A stretch of DNA of 64,000 nucleotides from positions 310,001-374,000 of the forward strand of contig JBOEGZ010000001.1 of NCBI GenBank assembly GCA_050633705.1, written 5' to 3'. Of this stretch, positions 35,595-43,120 are shown piece by piece. Below the pieces are notes generated by a model, which did no database searches, was not told where the DNA came from, and saw nothing but the letters and a program-made list of their open reading frames with translations. Positions within the stretch are counted from its first letter, which is position 1. Each line of letters opens with the position of its first letter. A program made the position numbers and the translations under genes. The stretch comes from JAJFHI01 sp050633705 (GTDB taxonomy: Bacteria > Pseudomonadota > Alphaproteobacteria > Rhizobiales > Hyphomicrobiaceae).

Positions 35595-36218
35595 CTATTT
35601 GTCGGCGAGGCCGCCATCATAAACCCGGAATTGGCGACGGTCTTGGCGCACAATTCGCGCGTTTCGAACATGGGGGAGAAACGGTGCCTGACGGTGCATG
35701 TCGGTCGTCCGGCTGCGCGGTTTACCATCCGGCCAAATGATTTCGTGGCGTAAAAGTACTTTTTGGTGCAGGGCCTCCTCGCCGACCCAATCGGGCAGTG
35801 ACAGTGCGCTGATACTGCCAAGACAACGATTGAGAGTGCCGCGCGTGTGGGTTAGGGGCATAATCACAACCTCGAAACGGATGGCTTTGCCGCTCCGTCC
35901 CATGGCATCAATATGAATAAGACCAACCCCGCCGCGTAGAGAGATGGCTGCAAAATCATCCTCGAGAAGGCTTTGATCAATGTCTGAAAAGCCATCAAGA
36001 AAATTCTTGCCTCGAAGTTCTGTACCGAATTGTTCGCAGATTGTTGTGCCCGCAAGGCGAAACGAGAAATTACGACTGTCGCGGCGCTCAAGCAAAATGG
36101 TTTCGGGGAGGAGGCCAGAAATGTTTGAAGGCTCAATTTCGAACCGATTAGGTGCGATACGGTCGCCACGAACATTATTCCAGTATTCAAAAAGTGATAA
36201 GCTGGTTTTATTTATCAT
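35595..36218 (-). CDS. PAS_5 (PAS-fold) domain protein
   Basis: This 207-residue protein matches the alphaproteobacterial PAS_5 family: LFEYWNNVRGDRIAPNRFEI, ISGLLPETILLERRD, FSFRLAGTTICEQFGTELRG and a later segment with VVIMPL. There is no output domain, so it probably works by protein contact. PAS_5 proteins often occur beside PilZ-domain genes, as here. The C-terminal 40 residues are rich in Arg and His. Ligand and partner unknown. Confidence 0.83.
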   Translation of the reverse strand: MINKTSLSLFEYWNNVRGDRIAPNRFEIEPSNISGLLPETILLERRDSRNFSFRLAGTTICEQFGTELRGKNFLDGFSDIDQSLLEDDFAAISLRGGVGLIHIDAMGRSGKAIRFEVVIMPLTHTRGTLNRCLGSISALSLPDWVGEEALHQKVLLRHEIIWPDGKPRSRTTDMHRQAPFLPHVRNARIVRQDRRQFRVYDGGLADK

Positions 36219-36559
36219 CTCAGAAGCAATTCGTATTTTTCATTCATGGCGGGTCCGGCTTGGTTCTGCCGCGAAGTCCTGCCAGGTATGATTTTCGGTG
36301 TATTGAAACGGGACATGCCAGACCCGCTATCGCTAACTTTGCTGGGAACCGAGCAGCTTCTGTGCCACGACAACAAAAAGCCGTGCGGCGGCGACTTGGT
36401 ATGGGAAATATGATGAATATCGGATGGCCCAACCGGGATTGCGTTGTACTGGCAAATTGGTTTGCGCTATGGCAGTAGCAAGATCCGTGGTTCGATAGGG
36501 CTCAGCTCATAATGTCGGGAAAGTTGTGGGCTTAATCCGATACACTGCTTGAATAGGAA
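36219..36559. other. Divergent intergenic region between PAS_5 and rhomboid genes
   Basis: These 341 bases separate divergently transcribed genes and should contain both promoters. An open frame of about 100 codons crosses it on the plus strand but has no ribosome-binding site or recognisable product. Confidence 0.55.
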
Positions 36560-37315
36560 ATGCGTGACGTGCAACAGCAACGACCAAACTCTCAACCGAT
36601 CTTCAATGCGCCAACATGTGTTATTTCACTGATCGGCATCCTGGTCGCGATCTATTTGTTGCGCCTTCCGTTAGCAATTGAGACTGACAACTGGATTGTC
36701 GGATTAACGGCCCTGATGCCAGCCCGTTATGTCGGCTATGCAGATCAATTGCCCGGTGGGGTTGCGGCGATGATCACGTCGCCGGTGACCTATATGTTTG
36801 TTCACGACGGATTGGGCCATGTGATTTTCAACTCTCTTTGGCTTCTTATTTTTGGCAGTGCGATTGCTTACCGTATCGGTGCGGTCCGGTTTTTGATGTT
36901 TTGTCTTGCGACGGGGCTTTGTGGCGCTCTCGTATTTGTCGTCATGAATTGGGGAGACGTGGTGCCTGTTGTTGGTGCGTCTGGAGCGGTTTCGGGCCTG
37001 CTTGGAGGCATGTTGCGCTTCTTTTTTCGAGCGCTGGACCTCGGTGGCATTCACATTTTGCGCAGTGCACCACGATCGGTCAATTTGATGTCTCTTGGCG
37101 AGGCGTTAACAGACCGACGCATTCAGGTGATGATTGCGGTTTGGCTGGCAATAAACCTTCTCTCAGCATTTGGAATTGACGGTACTGACGCGGGTTCTGT
37201 TGCTTGGGAGACGCATTTGGGCGGGTTCGTCGCGGGCTTTTTAAGCTTTGGCTGGTTCGATGAAGAGCGTCCGCCGCGGCGCAAAAAACACCCCCATTTG
37301 AGGGTCGTTCATTGA
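36560..37315 (+). CDS. Rhomboid-family intramembrane serine protease
   Basis: This 251-residue membrane protease has at least six hydrophobic segments. The catalytic Ser is in VGASGAVSGLLGG (GxSG, about 140). The catalytic His is in ETHLGGFVAGFL (about 218). The oxyanion-side His/Asn of the second helix is in LGHVIFNSLWLL. It ends with a basic cytoplasmic tail (EERPPRRKKHPHL). The ATG at 36560 lies almost on AGGAA; a GTG at 36569 would be better spaced, so the start is slightly uncertain. Substrate unknown. Confidence 0.92.
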   Translation: MRDVQQQRPNSQPIFNAPTCVISLIGILVAIYLLRLPLAIETDNWIVGLTALMPARYVGYADQLPGGVAAMITSPVTYMFVHDGLGHVIFNSLWLLIFGSAIAYRIGAVRFLMFCLATGLCGALVFVVMNWGDVVPVVGASGAVSGLLGGMLRFFFRALDLGGIHILRSAPRSVNLMSLGEALTDRRIQVMIAVWLAINLLSAFGIDGTDAGSVAWETHLGGFVAGFLSFGWFDEERPPRRKKHPHLRVVH

Positions 37316-37529
37316 CCAGTTATCCCGATCCTTACTTCGTTAACTTGCTTTAGCAAATGGTTTGTCGCACTCTATAGCTGTACAAATAATAAGTTGGGAG
37401 CTGACACAAAGTTCGTTTCTCCGATTGATTTCGTGGGGTTTAAGTGAAATCCATCGGCTGGTGATTTTTATCCAGCAATACAGCTTTGGTTTTGCTCTCG
37501 TTAAATACATAAAAACGGAGGAGGCTCAG

Positions 37530-37961
37530 ATGAATGTTGCTGCGCTTTTGAAATCCAAAGGTGGTTCGGTTAGTACGGCTGCGCCAAGTGCGACACTGCT
37601 TGAAGTCACTCAAAAACTTTCTGAGCGTAAAATCGGAGCCATTGTCATCATCGGTGAACAAGGCTCTGTTGATGGTATTATTTCAGAACGTGACATCGTG
37701 CACGTGATCTCACAAAGGGGTATGGAGGCTCTCAACACGCCTGTTGGCGACGTCATGACCAAAGACCTCGTAAGTTGTGACAGGTCATTTACGGTCGATG
37801 AGCTTATGTCGATGATGACCCGCGGGCGCTTTCGTCATGTGCCGGTCATTGAAGACGGCGCTTTGATTGGAATTGTTTCCATAGGTGATGTTGTGAAAAA
37901 TCATATCGCTGAGGTCGAAATGGAAGTCAGCGCGATGCGTGGATACTTGGCAACGGGCTAG
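37530..37961 (+). CDS. CBS-domain pair protein
   Basis: This 143-residue protein consists of two CBS domains: VAALLKSKGGSVSTAAPSAT... with IVIIGEQGSVDGIISERDIV, then VGDVMTKDLVSCDRSFTVDE... with HVPVIEDGALIGIVSIGDVV. Tandem CBS pairs bind adenine nucleotides and usually regulate a partner enzyme or channel, none of which is fused here. GGAGGAGG lies 6 nt before the ATG; a longer frame from 37362 is rejected. A hairpin (GGCCGCG/CGCGGCC at 38018-38041) follows. Confidence 0.92.
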   Translation: MNVAALLKSKGGSVSTAAPSATLLEVTQKLSERKIGAIVIIGEQGSVDGIISERDIVHVISQRGMEALNTPVGDVMTKDLVSCDRSFTVDELMSMMTRGRFRHVPVIEDGALIGIVSIGDVVKNHIAEVEMEVSAMRGYLATG

Positions 37962-38017
37962 TAAGCCAGTTCCTCAAAAATAATGAGGCCAGTGTTTGAT
38001 CCTGGCACTTTCAGATC

Positions 38018-38041
38018 GGCCGCGTTTTACCAAGCGCGGCC
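38018..38041. terminator. GC-rich hairpin between the CBS and patatin genes
   Basis: GGCCGCG and CGCGGCC (7-bp perfect arms, 10-nt loop) lie between convergent genes, followed by ATCATTGTTTT on the plus strand. The T-run is interrupted, so it is a weak terminator candidate. Confidence 0.45.
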
Positions 38042-38166
38042 ATCATTGTTTTGGGCGAAAATTATGTTTTAGGTGAATTTATCCTTGTGTCGCAATCGAG
38101 TTGGGCCAAGTGATAAATTTCGCTCTAAGACTCCGGATAGCGAAGATCTTCAATTTTTAGTCTTCA

Positions 38167-39180
38167 TTACACAAGAGGAGCTGCGTCGTCTTCCTGCTCT
38201 TGCACCGGCGTTTTATTGCTTGGCGTTGGGGCGGTGTTGGCCAGCATGCCGCGTTGTCGGTGAAGATCTATTTCGTTGGTGATGTGATCGACTTCACGCA
38301 CGGCTGCTGCATAGCCTAAGTCGATCAATTCCTCGGCACGATGAAAGTCGAACAGACCCGCGTCATGCAAGCGCGGAGAAATCATTGCATCGGGTGGATC
38401 GCCTGCAAGACGTGACCTTGCAATTCGGTCTTGGACGATGTTGAACGCATCGACCATGACTGTTGAGATGCCAGGTGCATTTTCACCTTTGCCAAACAGT
38501 TGTCGGCGCAGGAGGCGTCGAACCGCGACACCGTTCTTGCCTTTGACAGGTTGAGGCTCGGCTTCCACTTGATCGGCAGCGGGAGGGTGGACCATATCGA
38601 ATTGCGGAGAGAACGTACCCCGACTTGAGACATCGAAATTTAAGTTGACGGCGATGACGTAGCGCGCGCCCATTGCGCGACATACAGAAACTGGAACTGG
38701 ATTAACCAATGCTCCGTCAAACATCCAACGGTTATTAATCTTCACCGGCTTGAAAATACCTGGCAGGGCATATGATGCCCGCACGGCATCGACGAGGGAA
38801 CCACGTGACAACCAAACCTCATGACCGGTACCGATTTCAGTGGCGACGGCGGAAAATTCCTTGTTGAGGTCTTCAATGGATTGGTTTCCAAGCGCATGAT
38901 CGAGACGGTCGACCAGTCGCTGACCGTTAATGAGGCCGGTGCCAGCGAGGTTGATGTCGAGGTAACCAAATACACGTCGACGGGTCAGACTGCGGGCAAA
39001 CTCTTCTATGCCATCGAGGTGACCTGCTGCATAGCAGCCACCAATCACCGCACCGATTGAGGTTCCAGCGATGATATCAGGTTGGATACCGGCATCATTC
39101 AGGGCGCGAATAACACCAATGTGAGCCCAGCCGCGCGCTGCGCCGCCTCCAAGTGCTAATCCGATTTTATCTTTGCTCAC
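38167..39180 (-). CDS. Patatin-like phospholipase family protein (RssA-like)
   Basis: This 337-residue protein has the patatin catalytic dyad and oxyanion hole: IGLALGGGAARGWAHIGVI (glycine-rich loop near the N terminus), AGTSIGAVIGG (GxSxG) and FDGALVNPVPVSV (DGA/G). The C-terminal 100 residues are helical and end in a Gln/Glu-rich tail. AGGAG lies 7 nt before the GTG at 39180, which I chose; an ATG at 39222 would add 14 residues without a good site. It lies beside hisI, a common alphaproteobacterial order. Substrate not known. Confidence 0.9.
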   Translation of the reverse strand: MSKDKIGLALGGGAARGWAHIGVIRALNDAGIQPDIIAGTSIGAVIGGCYAAGHLDGIEEFARSLTRRRVFGYLDINLAGTGLINGQRLVDRLDHALGNQSIEDLNKEFSAVATEIGTGHEVWLSRGSLVDAVRASYALPGIFKPVKINNRWMFDGALVNPVPVSVCRAMGARYVIAVNLNFDVSSRGTFSPQFDMVHPPAADQVEAEPQPVKGKNGVAVRRLLRRQLFGKGENAPGISTVMVDAFNIVQDRIARSRLAGDPPDAMISPRLHDAGLFDFHRAEELIDLGYAAAVREVDHITNEIDLHRQRGMLANTAPTPSNKTPVQEQEDDAAPLV

Positions 39181-39447
39181 GTTTGGCTCCTGAACGTTGG
39201 TGGCGGAAAGTGGGTCCGCCATGCAACGAAATTGCGAATTCGTGTCTGTTAGCTCCCAAAAACTATGCAACGCCTGTGCCCGAACACGTGTGACGACTGG
39301 CGTGCCACTGTTAAGATTAACTCAGTCTATCGCACTGCTATTAAATTGGTATGACGATGCGTTCAGAAAAAGTTGATGCGGCCCTGCGCTGCAAAAACAA
39401 AAAACATCGGAAAAACAAAGACTAAGGCGCAAGTTTGTTATTTGCCA

Positions 39448-39876
39448 TTATCTGACTGACGTAAGTGTGTAGGCCGCGTTATCGCTAGAGCTGTGGCTGA
39501 TCTGGCGATAAAAGCAGGACTTGGCCCCAGTATGACAGGCAACTTTACCGCCACCCATTGAGACAGTGAGGAGCACGACGTCCTGATCGCAGTCGGTGCG
39601 AATTTCACGAACCTGGAGCGTATTTCCGCTTTCCTCACCCTTGGTCCAAAGTTTTTTGCGTGATCGGCTCCAAAACGTGGCTTGTCCGGAATCCAGCGTT
39701 TTTACCAGGGCGTCTTCATTCATCCAGGCAAACATGAGCACCTGTCCAGTCTCTGCATCCTCGACGATGGCTGGCAATAAGCCGACTGCGTCAAACAGGG
39801 GCTGGAACACAGTGCTCGTTTCGATGTCCTTCGGGCTGCCTGAGCGGGTAAATCGAGAAGAAGTCTTGTCTGCCAT
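39448..39876 (-). CDS. hisI: Phosphoribosyl-AMP cyclohydrolase HisI
   Basis: HisI (142 residues) opens the purine ring of phosphoribosyl-AMP in histidine synthesis. Conserved blocks are LMFAWMNEDALVKTLDSGQA, FWSRSRKKLWTKGEESGN and IRTDCDQDVVLLTV, with the zinc/magnesium site in the DCDQD motif and CHTGAKSCFY. It is the mono-functional form, without HisE. It is divergent from the NifU-like gene. Confidence 0.96.
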   Translation of the reverse strand: MADKTSSRFTRSGSPKDIETSTVFQPLFDAVGLLPAIVEDAETGQVLMFAWMNEDALVKTLDSGQATFWSRSRKKLWTKGEESGNTLQVREIRTDCDQDVVLLTVSMGGGKVACHTGAKSCFYRQISHSSSDNAAYTLTSVR

Positions 39877-40045
39877 CGTCGTGATCCGTTCAATAAGTGC
39901 ATTTTGCCATTTGGCTCGTAATATTCGCCATAAGCTCTATATATAGGATGCCGTTCAATCAAATATAGCTGCGCGTGTGGCTGAGAATAAGCCCTCTTTG
40001 GCCCAACCGGCGTGACGCATTAACTGGAACGTTTAAGATCTCGCT

Positions 40046-40498
40046 ATGACTGAACTCGACGACATTTACAACTTAGATATTCTCGAACGTGCAGCGAACA
40101 TTTCGCACACCGACCGTCTCGCAGAACCAGACGCGGTTGCGGTTGCTCATTCCAAATTGTGCGGTTCGACTGTGACCGTTGACATTGTCATGGATGGCGA
40201 CCGGGTGGCTGATTATGGACAGAAAGTAGAGGCTTGTCTGTTAGGACAAGCAGCAGCCGGGATCGTTGCCGAAAACATCGTTGGCAAAACGGGTGCGGAG
40301 CTTCGCCGTGTTGGTGAGGAAATGCGGGCCATGTTGAAAGAGGGTGGTGCGTCACCAACGGGAGACTGGGCGGCGTTATCAGTGCTTCAGCCGGTCCGTG
40401 ATTATCCTGGCCGTCATGCCTCGACGCTGTTGGTCTTTGATGCGGTCAACGATGCGATTGCAAAAGCCCGGTCCGTGGAAACGATGAGCTCTCGTTAA
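40046..40498 (+). CDS. NifU-N/IscU-like iron-sulfur scaffold family protein lacking the third Cys
   Basis: This 150-residue protein has the IscU/NifU N-terminal fold: YNLDILERAANISHTDRLAEPDA, HSKLCGSTVTVDIVMDGD (first Cys, about 39), KVEACLLGQAAAGIVAENIV (second Cys, about 74). The position that in scaffolds holds the third Cys (RxxCA..PW) reads YPGRHASTLLVFDAV, with Ser in place of Cys. It may therefore be a variant or inactive scaffold, or a cluster carrier. It sits between hisI and yidD, the usual alphaproteobacterial place for this family. Confidence 0.85.
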   Translation: MTELDDIYNLDILERAANISHTDRLAEPDAVAVAHSKLCGSTVTVDIVMDGDRVADYGQKVEACLLGQAAAGIVAENIVGKTGAELRRVGEEMRAMLKEGGASPTGDWAALSVLQPVRDYPGRHASTLLVFDAVNDAIAKARSVETMSSR

Positions 40499-40566
40499 AT
40501 CTTTATACTCGCGCGACGCAACCGTTTTGTCAGAGGAATGGGAAAGCAATAGAGAGTGAGAATTGC

Positions 40567-40989
40567 GTGAAACTGTCCCGCATTCCGATCATAATTTTGC
40601 AAGCCCCGATCCATTTATATCGTTGGACCTTGCGCCCTTATGTCGGTTGGCAGTGCCGTCATTTGCCGACGTGTTCGGATTATGCGTTGGAGGCCATCGA
40701 GAAAAATGGTGCTTGGCGCGGGTTTTGGTTAACCGTTTCACGACTGGCCAGGTGTTGGCCATGGGGCACTGCGGGTTATGACCCCGTGCCAGACTTAGAC
40801 AATGAAAATCATGTATGGATGCCTTGGCGTTATGGCCGTTGGTCTGGATCACATATGGAGGGGCAGTGGCGGGCGCAGCAGCCGAACAAAAACCGGCGGG
40901 CGCAGCAGCCGAACAAAAATCGTCTGGACAAACAGCCAAACGAAAGCCGACCTGGCAAACCGCCAGATCAAAACCGTCTCGTCGATTAG
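40567..40989 (+). CDS. yidD: Membrane protein insertion efficiency factor YidD with a repetitive tail
   Basis: YidD helps YidC insert membrane proteins. Residues 1-75 are the conserved core: IIILQAPIHLYRWTLRPYVG, RHLPTCSDYALEAIEKNGAW, RLARCWPWGTAGYDPVPD. The family usually ends near residue 75-110. Here a tail of about 40 residues carries nine-residue near-repeats (RAQQPNKNR twice, then the diverged LDKQPNESR and PGKPPDQNR), rich in Gln, Asn, Pro and Arg. The start is a GTG with GAGAG upstream. Confidence 0.92.
   Translation: MKLSRIPIIILQAPIHLYRWTLRPYVGWQCRHLPTCSDYALEAIEKNGAWRGFWLTVSRLARCWPWGTAGYDPVPDLDNENHVWMPWRYGRWSGSHMEGQWRAQQPNKNRRAQQPNKNRLDKQPNESRPGKPPDQNRLVD
40872..40925 (+). repeat. 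Two tandem 27-bp repeats in the yidD tail, with further diverged copies
   Basis: Two nearly identical 27-bp units encode (R)RAQQPNKN, and diverged units follow to about 40980. The array lies at the 3' end of yidD and explains its long C terminus. Confidence 0.8.
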
Positions 40990-41056
40990 ATTGCAGACAA
41001 GTTCAGGCCATCAAACAACGTCATCAAATTTTGAAGTTTACAAAGTGGCAAACCGC

Positions 41057-42586
41057 CTATTGTTTGGATTTGTCCTGAACCATAACTTCCCGGGATATAC
41101 GCGGCAAGTTTGCAAGGCGCTGGGAGGCTTTTGTGTATCCTCCCTTTAAAGCGCGCTGATACCAAAACCGAGCCCGTTCAACATCGGCTTTTGTGTTGCT
41201 CAGTGCGCGCTCGGAAAGGCCAGCGGGGTCAAAGGTTTCTGCAAACACGTAAGCCGCGTGAGGATTACCGATATCAACAATCGCGGACAACAAGGCCCGC
41301 GCGCCATCCACATCACCACGTTCATAAAGGACAAGCGCTTCAGCGATTGACTTATGTGCGTTCATTGCTTGGCCTGGTTCAACTTCCGCCTCGGTGATGG
41401 TCATGTTCATGACAGTGATGCCAACCGGATGGGGACTTGAACCGAAAGCTTTGATCGTGATTTCCATTGTGCCTTCGATTTCATCAGGCAACTTCAATTC
41501 CGCAACGCCGAGCGCTTCAGGCACCATAACCCAACCGCCCAGACCATCACGACTTGCAGCGGACAGTTCGGCAGCTTTCGGCAATCCTGTGATGAGCAAT
41601 GTGCGGATTTTCGATGCATAATCGGGAGACGCTAACAAAATTGGCAAAATCCGCGTTGCGCCGCGCGTTACGGTAATATTTGGCGGCGCGGCGATGACAG
41701 CATCTATTCTCACTGGTGGACGTGATCCAGGATTGGCCAAGGTCTCGATCAGTCGTGTCGGCCCAGTTGGAATGAAGGTGGGGGATGCTGCAATGGCCTC
41801 GAACTTACCTGATGGGTTGCCTGCATCAAAGTTATGTGTGACGGCTGCCAATATTCCCGAGTTTTCACCAGGAGCTTCAAGCGCATCACCGGCTGTCGAT
41901 GTCGCGAGCTGTAAGTCTTCGACGTTTTGTCTGGTATTTGGAGTAGGTGCCTGTTGCGTTGGTGATGGACTGGCCGCTACGCCGGAGTTTGGACTTGTTT
42001 CGGCGTTTGCTCCAGCTCGCGCAATGTGTGCCACGTTTGTCGTCGTGTTCGCGTTTGACTGCGTTGATTGTTTCTCGTTTTTTATATGGTTGGGATATAG
42101 TGTTACGACGCCGGCGGCGGTCAAACCGGCGGCAATAACAGCTCCAACAAAATTCAGATTTTTAAAAGCTTTTGAGTTGATGAATTGCGAGATTTGTCGC
42201 AAGGGCAGATGATTTGTGAAGCTGGAATTTTCTTTCGGCAAAGGTGGCGGCAGCAATGGCGTCATTGTCGGCAATTGGCGGGTGACAACAGGGGCTTTCT
42301 CGCCGAGGCCGAGTGTATTTTTAAAGGACGTTGTTAGTGCGCCTGCAGATCGTGGTTGTTGGTGGACTTGTCGTAGGCAGCGTGGCAATTCGCGCGGTTC
42401 AACGTCGGCGGGACGTCCTTGTGGTGTGATGACAATGCTCTGTGATCGATCAGTGTATGAAATATTCGTGCTGTCTGTTTGGTCTTTTGTTGACTGGCGT
42501 TTTGCCGATAGACCATTCGACATCGCATTTCCCATGGCGTTACGCATTGGCACTCGTGCTCCCCCATCTCGTGTTGCCGCCCTCAC
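41057..42586 (-). CDS. Large single-span membrane protein with a C-terminal Sel1-type repeat
   Basis: This 509-residue protein has an N-terminal 140-residue polar, Ser/Thr/Pro-rich cytoplasmic part and one membrane helix (FVGAVIAAGLTAAGVVTLYP, about 144-163). An Asn/Thr/Ala/Pro-rich linker follows, then a beta-rich domain (about 300-400, with ITVTRGATRILPILLASPDY and LPDEIEGTMEITIKAFG). The end is a Sel1-like helical pair (IAEALVLYERGDVDGARALL, VERARFWYQRALKGGYTKAS). The likely topology is inside-to-periplasm. No family name can be given for the central domain. It converges on yidD. Confidence 0.72.
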   Translation of the reverse strand: MRAATRDGGARVPMRNAMGNAMSNGLSAKRQSTKDQTDSTNISYTDRSQSIVITPQGRPADVEPRELPRCLRQVHQQPRSAGALTTSFKNTLGLGEKAPVVTRQLPTMTPLLPPPLPKENSSFTNHLPLRQISQFINSKAFKNLNFVGAVIAAGLTAAGVVTLYPNHIKNEKQSTQSNANTTTNVAHIARAGANAETSPNSGVAASPSPTQQAPTPNTRQNVEDLQLATSTAGDALEAPGENSGILAAVTHNFDAGNPSGKFEAIAASPTFIPTGPTRLIETLANPGSRPPVRIDAVIAAPPNITVTRGATRILPILLASPDYASKIRTLLITGLPKAAELSAASRDGLGGWVMVPEALGVAELKLPDEIEGTMEITIKAFGSSPHPVGITVMNMTITEAEVEPGQAMNAHKSIAEALVLYERGDVDGARALLSAIVDIGNPHAAYVFAETFDPAGLSERALSNTKADVERARFWYQRALKGGYTKASQRLANLPRISREVMVQDKSKQ

Positions 42587-43120
42587 TTGAAACCTTCGAA
42601 ATTCGTAAGGTTGGACCGAGTATCGCGACCCGAGATATTCATTTCTTAGTCGTTGGCATCTCCGTCTCGCTTCATGACAGCCCCCGTTGCTTAGATCCGA
42701 TCGTCAAATCAGAGAAGGCAGTGTTGAGGCCAAAAAACGGCGTCAACTCAACCAGCGCCGATGTTTAATGCACATTCGTGTACATATATGAGACAGCTAA
42801 GTTGATGACTCGACACACTGTCTGCGCATGGGGTGTCAAGAACTGACACCTTATCAAGGCGCGGTCGCAACGGCGCTTTTCAGGCCACAGCGCGGAAAAA
42901 ACATGACCCAGACAAGGCGATATTGTGTCGTTGATTTCGTCGAAAATTGCCTTAGCGTAAAAGAGTACGTTGCAATAGGGAGTTGACACCATCTAGTCGA
43001 AGCGGGCACAACCCGGGCGCGCAGCTTTGATCCACAAGCGATCAGATGAACACCACGCGCGCTAGATCATTTTTTCCCACTTACCTGCTTGGTATGCAGT
43101 GATTGAGAGGAGGGACAGAC
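42587..43120. other. Intergenic region upstream of thrS
   Basis: These 534 bases should hold the promoters of thrS and of the divergent Sel1-type gene. It contains a 7-bp inverted repeat GGTGTCA/TGACACC (42832-42850) with a further TGACACC at about 42983. No T-box or other riboswitch was recognised, and no gene is supported. Confidence 0.5.

Noticed and set aside
36152..36478. Plus-strand open frame of 108 codons between PAS_5 and rhomboid genes
   Set aside because: It overlaps the PAS_5 start, lacks a ribosome-binding site and has no recognisable product.
42832..42850. Inverted repeat upstream of thrS as a T-box or attenuator
   Set aside because: Only a 7-bp stem with no T-run or T-box sequence, and T-boxes are rare outside Gram-positive bacteria.
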